Source: Marasmius tenuissimus
Taxonomy: Eukaryota > Basidiomycota > Agaricomycetes > Agaricales > Marasmiaceae
Length of the DNA: 64,000 nucleotides
Assembly (NCBI GenBank): GCA_029532415.1
Contig: JAQOTA010000054.1
Location: forward strand, 1,178,001 to 1,242,000
Direction: 5' to 3'
Position 1 is the stretch's first letter. Every line of letters begins with the position of its first letter. Positions 1 to 10,805 of this stretch are shown piece after piece. The position numbers were made by a program, and so were the translations under genes. The notes under the pieces were generated by a model. The model was not told where the DNA came from. It worked only from the letters and a program-made list of their open reading frames with translations, and ran no database searches.

Positions 1-923
1 GCTGACCTCGCAAACCTCTGAGAACAAAACATCGGTAAAACTGCATGAGGTTCGATGAGTGGAAATAGACGCACCGAAACAAAGGCAACATCCTATCATG
101 CCTAAGAAACAATCCTGAACACGAATTCGTAAGTTGACGAAGGGAGAAGGGCGGAAATAGAGCGGACGAGGGAATACTTGCCTTACCAGCCCCACCTCCA
201 CGCAAGCGAGAAACTTTATGGCTCTGATTCTCGCATTGCTGTCGCTGTTGTGCCTGGGGATTTGGGCCAGTGATGTCTACGATACGTCGGTGAGAACACT
301 TTGAGAGGGAAATGTGGCAACTAAACATACTCATTTCGATACCTGCCTTAGGTTGGGAGGTCGTCGTGGCTACTTTGGCAGGGTACGTGAGTTCTGACAT
401 GATGGGGGATGAACAGGGAATGATGACGAGCGAGCTTTTGACCTCCCTGCCTTTATATCCCGGCTCGCTTTCGTCCTTTCCTAAAATTAGCTCATGTGCG
501 TGACTAGATGCGTGCTTATTTTTAGAAAGATCCTGCGCCCCGATAAAAATACAAGGCGTGTTTCTGGTGGCAATTTCCGGAGCGTAGTATAGTGCTTCCG
601 AGTCGGGATGCATGAGGATAAGGGGCAAGTCGGCGTGATGGATCGACTGCGCAATCTTCATGAGGCGCTAAAACGCATTGGCAGCTCTATTGAGATATTA
701 TGAGGACGATGTCACAATGGCGACGAAAACCGCGAAAGGGTACCATTCAGTGATATGTCAAATCTTAATTTTGCCGGAGCACGACGGGCGAGTCAAGAGC
801 AGATTGGCATTCATTATAGTCGTATACAATCTTTATAGTCTCATTTAGAGCCTGAGATATGGTGGAACGCGCATCTAATATTACACATAGTCCGAGGTTC
901 GTGTCCAGCAACATGTTTACGAC
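1..923. other. Gene-poor left edge, no supported gene
   Basis: No complete gene can be supported here. On the plus strand around 218-292 there is a short hydrophobic open stretch (starting MALILALLSLLCLGIW) that runs into a plausible splice donor (TCG|GTGAGA), and a second splice-bounded piece lies near 352-385. These could be the remains of a small membrane protein, but no later exon or family match is visible. The stretch also contains the 3' flank of the minus-strand transporter gene that ends at 924. Confidence 0.3.
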
Positions 924-3488
924 TCAATGCGCAAGTCCATGCTGCCCCTTGTTGATTCGTCCGGCACCTTCCTTGAGCATCAACACCCCCAAACCCGAAA
1001 GAACGTACACCACCACGCTCGTGTAAACGGGTATGGATCGACTGATGACCAGCAGTATCCCACCTAAGATTGGAGCGATCATACCACCGCTATTCATTAA
1101 GAGTCGTCAGTGAGGCCTTGAGGCTTAATCTCGGATGAAGGGATTTAGACGCACATCCTTGAAAGGGCAGAAGCAATCCCGCACGCCGTCCCACGAACTA
1201 CGGATAGAGGGAGGGTTATTGGAAGGCTCCGGGGGAGGCGGAGAGTCAACATACCTTCAGTCCCAAAGATCTCTGGGGTCCATCCGTACAGCACAGCGTA
1301 CATCGCAGTGGCACTTAAACTGATCCCCACGCTACTAACTCTAACTGCCCAGCTTGCTTGCACTTGGGCGAAGACCATGCAGAAGAAGGCTGTAACGAAC
1401 GTGCTCCCAGCTAGTGACCACCGGCGACCCAAAGGAGATTCGACCATATACGCTCCGAGCTATTGATAGTAACAGAGGAACAAGGGGCAGGTTTAGCGCA
1501 TGTATATAAATGAGCATAAAAGACTCACAATAGCCCCAGGACAGCCACCTATCGTGAAAATCACGACGTCCCATAGGGTTTCCTCTACCGTTTTTGGATT
1601 GCTGGGCAGTGTCGCTTCTTCGGCAAATGAAGCGGACGACGTTTCAAGAAGTTTGGGTAAGTAGACGTTGAACATCGTATACGCTACCAGAGGCAGTTGG
1701 TAAGAAAGTTCGCGTGAGGATGTCGAGAGCATCACTCACCGAGAGCCATCCCGCACCAAACTCCCCAAACCAGCAACGTAGTCCTCAACCATTCTGGCGC
1801 CAGCACCATCATGACCCGATCCCACCACGCCCATACGGGTCGTCTTATCCATCTCGGAAGAGCTGAGCACACTCTCTTTTCATACACGGAAGAGGCACGG
1901 CGACTCAGGCGCCGCGACGATGAGCGTAGCCGCGGTCTGGGTCGTGCAGGCGGTACTGCTACCTCATCCGGTTCCCGGATCTGGTTCCCGGGTTGGGTGT
2001 CAGAGGACGGCAGCATCCTCGACGTAATGTAGTCTTCGGGATGCTCTACAGCTGGTGTGGCGAATGTATGGCCTTCCAGGGTGGTGCCTGACTCCTGAGT
2101 CGAGGAATAGTTTACTACAGTATCCGACCCTGTCGACCCAGAACTATTCCTGCTCAACTCCGGAACATCTTCTTTCTTGGTTTTAGGTGGCGATGCGATG
2201 GGTTGTGAGGGTACGTCATAGACGTCCTCAATGGCTATAGACAGTTCAGAACCGTTGAACTTTGATATCATCTGCAACGACTCTAGAGCCTCTTGATGAC
2301 GCCCCGCCCCAACAAGGTATCGTGGTGATTCGTGGAGACGGAAGAACACCATGCGAGCCAAGAACATGGACAAGGTCTACACGAGAGACTGAGGTGAGAA
2401 TACGTCGAAATGAATTTCGTCAGACGTACGATGAGCCCCAGGGTGGTGAGCAAGTACTTCCATCCCATGTTTTGGGTGGCCACGTCACAGACCTCTACAT
2501 CTCTTGGACATGAATTCTGGGGAACTACCAGCAGCGCAACGACGGCCGCTAACACAGCACCGAAGGAGAAGAACACGGAAAGCGCCGTGACAAGATACTT
2601 CTTCCCATTCGGCATATGTTCTAAGAGAAGCGTACCGTCTGTTGGCATCGATCCCTAGAAGACGTGGGTCAGAACGACACCGCGGAGGTAAAGATCTGGG
2701 AAAACCCACACCGACTGAGCTACCCAAAAAGAATAGCGCTAGACATAAGCCTCCGAAAGACGTGGTGAAGCTCGCGAGAAGACCAAAAACGGCAGTGAAG
2801 AAGAGAGTAGCATTGAAAGCTGTACTGCGCCCGAGCAGGTCGGAACCTGTGGTAATGCAATAAGCAAGAGAACGATCTGCATAATTGAGCAAACGACATA
2901 CATGTGCCCCAACCCACGGCACCAAACATCATCCCTGCAAACATTGACGAGGAAAGTGTTCCAATGTAGCTGTCGGGAACTGATGACGTGATTGGTATGC
3001 TTCAACAAACCTATGCAGGGAACAGCGCACCTCCATAATGCTGCTGTACTCGTGGAAGCATGATTGCGACGGCCTGGATCCACATCTTCAAGTTTCGATG
3101 GTATCGTCAGAACAAATAAGTATCAGAGTTTCTCGAGCCTGCCACGCACATTGTCAGCGAGCCATCCTAAGCAACCATTAATTCATGAAGATGGAAAATA
3201 AAAACTCGTCGTACCCAGCCCACATAGAGAGAGTAACGTCCACTGGTAGCTTCCCATTCCTATTCGATCTATCGTTCTGTCCAGCTGTAAGACCCCAGTG
3301 AGTTTTTAGCAACGATAAGACCAATCTGATCTGACCTTCGTCCTTTCATCTAACACCTCAACATCGTCGTCGCCGTCCCCGATCAACCTTTGGTCTTCCA
3401 AGTCTTCGTCTTCAAAGTACCCCATTCTCGATCCTCCTGGTTCTGAATCGGCCCAGAAACCTGAAGCTCGCGGCGTCATGGAAGCCAT
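924..3488 (-). CDS. MFS transporter (SV2/sugar-transporter-like, multi-exon)
   Basis: Predicted plasma or organellar membrane carrier of the major facilitator superfamily; substrate not predictable. The acidic cytosolic N-terminus (MASMTPRASGFWADSEPGG) is spliced to LDRTIDRIGMGSYQWTLLSL, then to W-L-A-D-N and MWIQAVAIMLPRVQQHYGG, the standard TM1-TM2 pattern of this family. The SDLLGR loop after TM2, the GGSMPTDGTLLLEHMPNGKK segment and the FFRLHESPRYLVGAGRHQEA segment before the long central loop (about 1800-2230) are also family hallmarks. The C-terminal half reads YGWTPEIFGTE and then a TM helix ending in GRINKGQHGLAH and a stop at 924-926. All junctions examined keep frame (for example VG|GSMP with donor GTGGGT), so the gene looks intact. 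The start at 3488 is the first ATG of the acidic N-terminal exon; a second ATG lies two codons downstream. Confidence 0.88.
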
Positions 3489-4037
3489 TTATGCAGCATA
3501 GACTGGGATAGCGCGTGATGGTGATTACAAATGGCGCAATAAGATGTCAAGGAATGGACTTGGGGTACAATAACACGGAGGAGAGTAGAGAGCCGTTACT
3601 ATTAGGATTGGTGGGGGGAGTTTCCTTTTAGAGTCTTAGTCAGCCCGCGCTGAGACCGTAGTAACACGTGGTAAATTCTCACGGGTACGTCGCGACGCGA
3701 CGGCTCTCGAGGGATGCCCTGCGTTTGGGAACACAAGACGCCGCACAGGAGCCGTCACAGAATATTGAACCTCGTTTTTCTCAGAGCTAATCCACCTCCA
3801 AGAAGCCCAGAAAATGAATATCCCCACAGACTTGTGAGCACCAAGTTCGGAACCGTTTGGTTCGGGAAGTCGCCGAGGTGCTGATCAATTGAGAGGCTGT
3901 TCTTATGTAAGAGGCACTAATGCTCTTTTCAAGAAGCCGAGGCGAGGTAGGGAATGAATCGGACTGCAGTGTACATTATTACAGTTTGATTGGTCAGAGA
4001 GCTCATGTAGAAAGCTCATTCGCGCTACATCATTCAC
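3489..4037. other. Intergenic: transporter promoter side and oxidase 3' flank
   Basis: This interval lies upstream of the MFS gene and downstream of the sulfite oxidase gene. Short open frames exist but none has splice-consistent partners, codon bias or family resemblance. No clear TATA box or repeat is visible. Confidence 0.4.
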
Positions 4038-6521
4038 CTAATACTTGGGTTCGCGAGGGTTCTTCCTCATAGCAGCAAGATACTCGTCCTCCGGCTCCAA
4101 CGTAAACTCGCATGGGAGCGTAAGCGGCTCAAACTCTGCACCATGGTCCTTGAGCAGTGCAATACGCTTGCGGGTATCAGCACGACTTTTGTTGACCGAG
4201 TAGATCTTGATACGGTGACAAGAGGAAGTGACGTGGAGGTCCCAACTGAACAAAAAAGATCAGACGACTGATCGTCGTAGATAAAGGTGGGAACACATAC
4301 TTCCAGGCAGAACGAACAAAGGTGGGCTCAGTGTTATTTGAGGAGTCCCAAATACGGACACAGAACTCGAGCCAGCCTTCTGCATCAACGGGGAGGTCGA
4401 ACGACCAGAGTCGCCATGCATGGTAGTGCTACAAGGGCCAAGGTTAGCTTTGACATCTGGGGTGTGAATTATGCTTCCTTCGTCTCTCGTACCTTTTCTG
4501 TCAAGTTCTCAGATGGGACAGAGTACCAAACGTGGCCGCTGTGCGAAATCTAGTCAGTCACACGGGGCAAGGTGCACGCGACACTCTACCCACCCATCAG
4601 GGGATACTTCAACCCTTTCGACCCAATTACCGCCTCCGCTGTAAGCCCAGCCTTTCAGGGTAATTTTACCATCATGCACTATGACCTGTTTATCCTCCGG
4701 CGTCAGAATCGCGCTCCTAGACATCCGAATTTGTCACGAATCCCGCGACTAACCATAAAAGACAAACTCACGAAACAGGCATGTTCCCGATCGAAAATCC
4801 ATTTGAATACTTGGCGTTCTGTTTCCCAATCTTGGGAGGGGCACGTCATTCGATATGAGGCATTCAAGCGCGAACGAAGAGCCAGACAAACCTGGGAAGT
4901 AAAGTACAAATACTCCTGTGCTTGAACAGGACCCATACTGGGCTCGGCCAAAGCGTTGATCTTGTAGACCCACTTGCAACTCCGAGCACCGATATAACCC
5001 GTTACGACCATACGCAAGGGGTAGCCGTGTATCTTGGGGAGAGGTTCGCCATTCATCTCATAGGCGAGTAGAACCTCTTCGCCACCGTGTTGGCGGACTT
5101 TGCGATAGGGAACGGAAACAGCATAGTTGAAGACGTTGAGTTTCCTAGAATGAAGGTAAGATGAATGCCATCGATATCACGGGAGTGAGAGATGAACTCA
5201 CTTGAAGTACGTATCTGCGCCGATAAACTCCAAATGTTGACATTCAGGAAGAATTCCACCGCACGCTATTTTGAGGACCTTCTTCAAAGGAACGCCTTTA
5301 TAGACCGCGGTACCGCTACACGCCAGATTAAAGATCAGGACAAACGTGAAAACGACCAGGGTACTTACATAGCTCCTTCGCCTAGAAGCAATGTGATCAG
5401 AACGCCGAGAAGTCAGATTAGGAGGAAGACCTACCCCACGGAGCGTTGATCAGCTCGTCTCCCTCTCCGGGATACTGCTGAATTTGTTCAATTCGACGCT
5501 ATCGATCGAGAGAATGAGTAAAGTATGATAGCATATTAAAGGCAAGAACGCGTACTGTTCCGCTGCACTGAAGGGTCACTGTCATCTCGACTTGACTATA
5601 GGCACACCGTCAGCAAACATTCGAACGGCATAGTAGATGAGACACGAACGGAAACTTCGCTGGGTCCTTCAGGTCTTTCATCGATATCTTCACAGGCTTA
5701 TTCACAAGACCTCCGATCTCAATCTCGAATTCATCCTCCTTAATATCGGGGACGCCTCCATGGTTACGAATGCTTGCAAAAAGTTAGAGATAGAAAGTCG
5801 ACTTAGAGCCGACGAAGACTTACAAGTGGTACTTGTTGGACGTGATCTTACCTTCAAGGAGCTGAGGTCGACGAGTCTCCCCGTTGTAAGGAAAGTCGAG
5901 GAGGTGAATGAGATCCGGTTTCTCCTTCTGGACGGTCTCCCAGCTAAAGTCGACGATGTCCTTTAACCCCAGCACCTCATGATATTCCTTCCATCGATGG
6001 CCGACAAGAACGGGGTTCGTGTTCGGAAGAGGGACAAATTGAAATTCTTCACATATGTCAGAGATGAGCAGCAGTACGATGAGGTGAGAAGAAAAAACCA
6101 AACATACCAGGGATAGGTGTGAACTTCTTCGTTCGCAGAATCTTCGTCGCGAGAGCCTTCTTGTCTGGGTATTTTTCCCACTCGACGTAGCTGTTGAGTG
6201 GGAATGTGTTAGGAGGAGCGACAAATAAGAGACGATGAAACACTCTTACCCTATCCATCCCTTCTTCTCTTCTGCAAACATCTTCTTTACATCGACTTCG
6301 TTGATGTCGATGGTGCTCAAGCCTTCCGAGTCTCCAGGCTCTTTCTGCTGGCGCTCTGTAGCCACTGGGGAGGACGATGCGGACTCCGATCGCGAGTGGC
6401 TCTTGTCCTTGTCTTTGGACTTGCGCAGAATACTTGGAATATGCGGACGCGCCAGCCGCGAGAGTGAGATTTTTGAGGATCGTTTAGAATCTGATTCGGA
6501 TTTCTGGGTACTGGACTCCAT
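4038..6521 (-). CDS. Sulfite oxidase-type molybdopterin oxidoreductase
   Basis: Predicted Mo-cofactor enzyme of the sulfite oxidase/nitrate reductase catalytic family, which oxidises sulfite to sulfate in sulfur amino-acid breakdown. In order: a Ser/Lys-rich leader (MESSTQKSESDSKRSSK), YVEWEKYPDKKALATKIL, PNTNPVLVGHRWKEYHEVLG, LLDFPYNGETRRPQLLEG, the conserved NHGGVPDI segment, and VEMTVTLQCSG, whose Cys is the expected Mo ligand, just before an intron. Then RRIEQIQQYPGEGDELINAP, the KLNVFNYAVS exon, GYIGARSCKWVYKI and EYLYF. The dimerisation part contains IGKQNAKYSNGFSIGNMPVS (frame chosen by splice fit), SAILTPEDKQVIVHDGKITL, LKGWAYSGGGNWV and the C-terminal EYLAAMRKNPREPKY. No cytochrome b5 haem domain and no clear mitochondrial presequence is present, unlike animal enzymes. 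At least eight short introns; no break in frame found. True substrate not proven. Confidence 0.9.
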
Positions 6522-6771
6522 GGCAATGTCAGTATCGAGTATTTTGGATTCCGCACCCTTTTTATGTCCATGTCTTTCGCCTCATGTCGGCGTTCTTTGG
6601 GTCCCATGTCCGGTCGTGTGTTATACCTTCCTACATCTTCCAGGAAGTGGGAGTTTTAATGATGACGTATCGAAGAGCGACATGGGAATATACGGTAGAA
6701 AAAAATCAATTGACCGGCGTAAAGGTGCACTTTCGATAACAGCCTGCAAGGGGTGTAAGGTACATGTGAGC
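6522..6771. other. Intergenic between oxidase and oxygenase genes
   Basis: This 250-bp gap is the promoter region of the sulfite oxidase-like gene and the 3' flank of the oxygenase gene. No further gene or clear motif is visible. Confidence 0.4.
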
Positions 6772-7697
6772 TCATTTCTTTGCTTCCCGAAACATAAAGT
6801 CGCCTCGCATCGTATACTTCATACCACTCTTCACCTCCTCCCCACTGTGAATCAACATCCTCTGTTGAAACACTAAGACCCGTCCGATTTTGGGCTCGAC
6901 GTCAAGAAATTCCTTCTTGTTGGGCGACCAAAACCTCGTCGTTCCGCCTTCCAGCGGTTGTCGCGGGTTGTCATGTTCATCTGCGGGTTCAATGGAGGAG
7001 TGTGTGACCCCGTCATAAACCGTGTCCGATTGATTGTAAGTTCCCGTCTGTGTTTCGGAACACGTGAAGAACTCGTCCTCTTCGGAAATACTCGTTTCGT
7101 CTGTGAGATAGAGGTGAAGGGTAACAAAAGATTTCAATGATCCATTCTCGGACTCATTGAGCCCGTCGCAATGAGGTTTGAAGTAGTGACCCGGACCATA
7201 ACGGAGGAAACTGAGTCTTGTACTGATACTGGAGTAAAGAACAACCCATAATGAATTGATACGCCACTGATGAAGTAGATAAAGAACACGCACCTATCTA
7301 ACGCCCATGTTGGGCCTTGTTTTCGTCCGGCTTTCCCCGTAATCCCAGCCCAAGGTTCATTTGGCTCAATAACGGCGATCTCCTCGACAAGGGGCCTCAA
7401 CCGGTCGAAGATTTTCTGAGAAACCGCTTCATCGATCACCAGCGTCCGTTCACTGTTTCTAAAATTGCGGTGGACTGTTTGCTTCTCTTCCCGAGTACTG
7501 AGGCCTGCAGGCTTCCACCCGTCTATTTGAGATGCAGCCAATTTGACGAGCTCGGCGCATTCTGTGGGGGTGAATACATCGTCGAGGATTTTCGCGTAGA
7601 ACCCACTATAGCACGAAGCTAGAGACGTAGAGGAAAAATCGAGGGTTTTGGTGTGCATGGTGTATGAGAAAGTGTAGGAGGCGAAGGCAATGCACAT
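6772..7697 (-). CDS. 2OG-Fe(II) oxygenase, prolyl 4-hydroxylase-like
   Basis: Predicted iron- and 2-oxoglutarate-dependent dioxygenase of the P4Hc type, which hydroxylates prolyl or similar residues. Exon 1 carries DDVFTPTECAELVKLA (start of the double-stranded beta-helix region) and ends at TWALDR with donor GTGCGT; the intron lies near 7222-7296. Exon 2 has SFLRYGPGHYFKPHCDG, giving the metal ligands His and Asp (H-x-D), and LVFQQRMLIHSGEEVKSG, giving the distal His. YTMRGDFMFR supplies the Arg expected to bind 2-oxoglutarate. Between them a 60-residue insert rich in Glu/Ser/Thr replaces the usual short loop. The start at 7697 gives a mildly hydrophobic leader; an in-frame ATG at 7658 (MHTKTLDFSS) is an equally plausible start. 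Stop at 6772-6774. Confidence 0.87.
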
Positions 7698-8080
7698 TGC
7701 AGCGTTGTTTTCTATACGGGTCGAGTCATATCGGGACCGCCCATGGTATGCAAAGACTCTTCAAGTATCGAAAGAGGTCTCGGATACTATGAATGACGAG
7801 AGAGTAGGAGAAGGCAAGGAGAAGGACCCCAGTATTACATCAACAGGATCTGGTGATGGAGGTCAAAGGCGAAGCTTGTGGGCGCTTATGGAACCAGAAA
7901 ATCTGCGGTCGGCTATCACTGTTAGCCGTACTGCTTGTGACCAGGTGTATGTGCCCGTTTGCTTGCCACTACATTCGTACCGACTTTCAACGCAAGTTTA
8001 TGAAGAGATAAGAAACTTTGTTATCTAGTACTGATGTACTTATTCCGAACGAGCGCAAATGAAGCGTACGTCTGAATCGC
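7698..8080. other. Intergenic, no supported gene
   Basis: This is the upstream side of the oxygenase gene and the 3' flank of the ABM-fold gene. A plus-strand open frame (7690-8028) overlaps the start of the oxygenase gene and shows no family resemblance, so it is not called. Confidence 0.35.
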
Positions 8081-8632
8081 CTAGAATTCTTCGCGGAAAG
8101 TAGCTTGTACGTTTGCAATGGCACCCGAGCCAAAGAACGACTTGAATGCCTAAAAGAAAGACGTCATTCTACGGAGACAATGTTTTGTGAGAACGTCAAC
8201 TCACATCGGAACTCAGATGATGATCCATTGCCGCCTTATCTGCGTATCTGTCGATGGAGACAGACCGTCAGTGTCATGCGAAGAGAGTTGAACGCGAAAT
8301 ACTGACTCTTCGATGACCGTGAACTTGTTGCTATCACTCCCGACTCCCCGTGTAGTGCGATACCTGGAAGCGACGGCATTGAGTGACTGTATGAGAGAAA
8401 TGGAAAGTTGAGAAACCCACGATAATGTGTTAGGTTCTTCGGAGGAGTTGGCAACCTTGCTGATTGCAGACAAATACTTCTGTATATCGTCGCCTTTGCC
8501 CTCCACCGCCGTGACCTCCGCTAACATGAGGAATTTGCCTTTGATTTCAGCTCTGTGACGACCCGAAGACTCATGGTAAGCATCATAAGTTGACGAACGG
8601 TGACAAGAGACGTACGGTGGGGCGAGCGACAT
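8081..8632 (-). CDS. ABM-fold (antibiotic biosynthesis monooxygenase-like) protein, copy 1
   Basis: Small dimeric ferredoxin-like alpha/beta-barrel protein of the ABM family (quinol monooxygenase or haem-free oxygenase relatives); cytosolic, substrate unknown. Five exons join in frame: MSLAPP|AEIKGKFLMLAEVTAVEGKG, then the helix DDIQKYLSAISKVANSSEEP, NTLS|YRTTRGVGSDSNKFTVIEE, |YADKAAMDHHLSSD| and AFKSFFGSGAIANVQ ending FREEF and a stop at 8081-8083. The pattern EPxTLxYR...FTVxEEYxDKxAxxxH is the core of this family. Total length near 105 residues is normal. It belongs to a local family: a dead copy lies at about 48.2-48.84 kb and two relatives at 62.4 and 63.8 kb. About 160 bp upstream of the start is conserved in the dead copy, which marks the promoter. 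Confidence 0.82.
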
Positions 8633-9572
8633 TATCAGGAAGGTGTAATTCGAGTGGTGAGCGCAATGGAAAAATCATGGGGCTCTTATACTCAGAATTG
8701 AACCACGATCAGACGCGGGGGCGGAAGGGTCATGTTACGCATTTTATGGAGATCCCAAGGTACAGTCTGAGAAAGAATCGGGTCGGATGTCATCGCCAAC
8801 CGCAATGGTAGCCTGAGCAAGGTTTCATGACCAGGTCATGCGACCCATGAGAAGGATCGTCGTACTGAGTCCGGAATGACGAATCAGTAAAGGCACTCAT
8901 GATAGATACAATGTGCTTTTGACTACTCGCGATAGATTCGAAGGGCCTTGGTGGAAGATGAGCGCATCTGAGAGGGTTTCGATGTCCTGATGGTCAATAA
9001 ATAGGAGGTCCGCAAAGGCGTAGGCCTTGACAACTTTCCGGTAGGACAAATCTCGGGCTGTACTAATAAATTGATTGTGGTTCATGAAGAGCCTTGTGAT
9101 TTGCTGACGTTTTGCGCGGTACTAGTGCGAGCGACGTTCTGCGTAAGAAATTCCTTTCCGCGACTCCAGCCTGCTGGACAGATATACCGAGTACAGCACG
9201 AAACCTAATTATCAGCGCTTCAGCACTGGACTTGGAAGCTAATAGTTAATGAGCCACTTGCGATCGTACAAAGTCAGAGTGTCACTCACCTAGAACCTCG
9301 ATGTCCAAATGAAGAAAAACGTTCTCAATACCTCTTGTTCCAAAACCACTCATTATTTCCGAGCTTGCAGAGCTAGCATCGATAGCATGAATACGATTTT
9401 GGAGTCCCGTATATTGTGAACGAAGGGGGGCAGGGAGCCTTATCAGTGAGAGTTATACGGGTCTCGTCATCGTTTGGAACTCGGAACGAAGCTTCCAACG
9501 CCCGGCAATTGGAACATCCGAAATTGCCGCGGGCCTACCCTACACCAAATGGTCCGTGCGCATTCAAAAACG
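8633..9572. other. Promoter of ABM copy 1 plus decayed exon-like sequence
   Basis: 8633-8830 is conserved with 48.21-48.40 kb (inverted) and is the likely promoter of the ABM gene. Farther upstream a minus-strand piece around 9280-9350 (MSGFGTRGIENVFLHLDIEV, then donor GTGAGT) has a frameshifted relative on the plus strand at 47.72-47.80 kb, and 8897-9085 is open on the minus strand. These may be the remains of a small gene, but no complete reading frame can be built. 9430-9570 is conserved with 47.47-47.6 kb and 53.05-53.2 kb. Confidence 0.4.
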
Positions 9573-9580
9573 TATAAATA
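9573..9580 (+). promoter_or_regulatory. TATA box of the U2 snRNA gene
   Basis: The sequence TATAAATA lies about 27 bp upstream of the inferred U2 5' end. The surrounding block (GTATAAATACTCGGGCTCGA) is kept almost unchanged upstream of the second, interrupted U2 copy near 53.03-53.05 kb, which supports a promoter role. Confidence 0.7.
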
Positions 9581-9599
9581 CTCGGGCTCGACATGTCTG

Positions 9600-9790
9600 A
9601 TTCCTTACCACTCTGGCCTTTTGGCTTAGATCAAGTGTAGTATCTGTTCTTAATAGTTTAACCACTATTACGAGGGCACCGCCCTCCGTATTTGGTTATC
9701 TAATTTTTGCCGCCCCTGTTCCTTCGAGCTCTGCTTGCAACTCGGGGACGAGATGACCTTGCTATTGCAGTACTGGCTTGTGTCGTCGGG
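9600..9790 (+). ncRNA. U2 spliceosomal snRNA gene (intact copy)
   Basis: U2 RNA of the major spliceosome, which pairs with the intron branch point. The 5' domain reads GGCCTTTTGGCTTAGATCAA followed by GTGTAGTATCTGTTCTT, with the invariant branch-point recognition core GTAGTA. Downstream, AATAGT...ACTATT can form stem IIa and GAGGGC...GCCCTC stem IIb. CTAATTTTTGCC provides the Sm site near 9700. CCCC...GGGG forms stem III, and a final stem closed by GACGA/TCGTC holds the CTATTGCAGTACTGG loop, which matches the conserved stem-loop IV of other U2 RNAs. Total about 191 nt, the usual size. Ends are inferred from conservation. A second copy at 52.6-53.0 kb is split by a mobile element, so this may be the working gene of the window. 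Confidence 0.93.
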
Positions 9791-10805
9791 GGAATCTTCC
9801 CAAGGGAATCCCCTCTCACTCTTTGCTTTTTCTTTATGCGACAGTCAGTTTGACATGTTTGTGGAAGAAAGCAAATAGGTGGTTTTCGGGAATCTTCCGA
9901 CCAATTTTTGGGCTTTTTCGTGCATTTGTTTGCACTGTAGAGTAGTTCCTCCCTGTGCTGTAGATAGCTACAATGAATTCATTTTGTGACCAATTTGAAC
10001 TTCTTGCTAAGGATGTAAGCTGTGTGTATCTGAGACCCACACGCACCTACAACTCGAGTGGATGAGTGAAGTCTTACTTCCTAGTATACTCATCTTCATT
10101 ATATTACTCTCACCAGCCTCTTTTACAACCTACCCAACATCCCTCAAGTCCTGGGTATCAATATCAGCGATATAACAGGCTTTACTTACATAAAGATCAT
10201 ACCCTATGCGCAGGTCAAGACCCTTCATTGAGCCTGGCAATTGGTCTGCTCTGTACATATTCTTGTCCCTGGTTCAAATGTCGGAATGGGTAGGCATCTG
10301 AGCACAGCCAAAGAGATATGGGACCCGGGGAAAAAGGTTGACTACCACAGCCTAACCTCGAACACAGAACAATCCTTTCGTACGAATTCACGTCCGTCGA
10401 CATTGGATGCATCGCGCAAGTTCTGCCGGAGAGTCCGGACATAGTAATTATTGCTCGGTCCGAGTGGCTCCGGTGTTCCTCAACTCAAACCCTCATCTGT
10501 GCCTATCATGGCTCTTCTTGCCACTTGGTAACTGACTTCAAGATGAAAGTACAGTAACATAGATCGACAGCGAAAGCAAAGCTGGCCGGCTAGAGTCCTT
10601 GGTCTCTGGTTCAGACTCGGTGGCTCGTTCTACCTGTTTCCAGTCATCTGATGCCTCGCTATCGCCGCTGCTGGCAGTGCCAATCATAGTATTGAACAGA
10701 TGTGACACTGACCTACCGAGCATGACGATAGTCAGCTGCCGTCATACAGCACTTTACCTATAACAACAACAACAATAACCACTCTTCTTTGCTATCTTCC
10801 GTTGG
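9791..10805. other. U2 3' flank and P1 upstream region
   Basis: 9791-10040 is conserved (inverted) with 52.36-52.62 kb, so the U2 3' flank and the link to the P gene were duplicated together. The rest of the interval lies upstream of P1. A CAA-rich short repeat sits near 10761-10775. A minus-strand acidic open frame (10538-10723) has no recognisable relative and is not called. Confidence 0.45.

Noticed and set aside
7690..8028. 112-residue open frame on the plus strand
   Set aside because: It overlaps the start of the well-supported oxygenase gene on the other strand and has no motif or relative.
10255..10280. CCTGGTTCAAATGTC, resembling a tRNA T-arm
   Set aside because: No acceptor stem, D-arm or anticodon arm can be folded around it.
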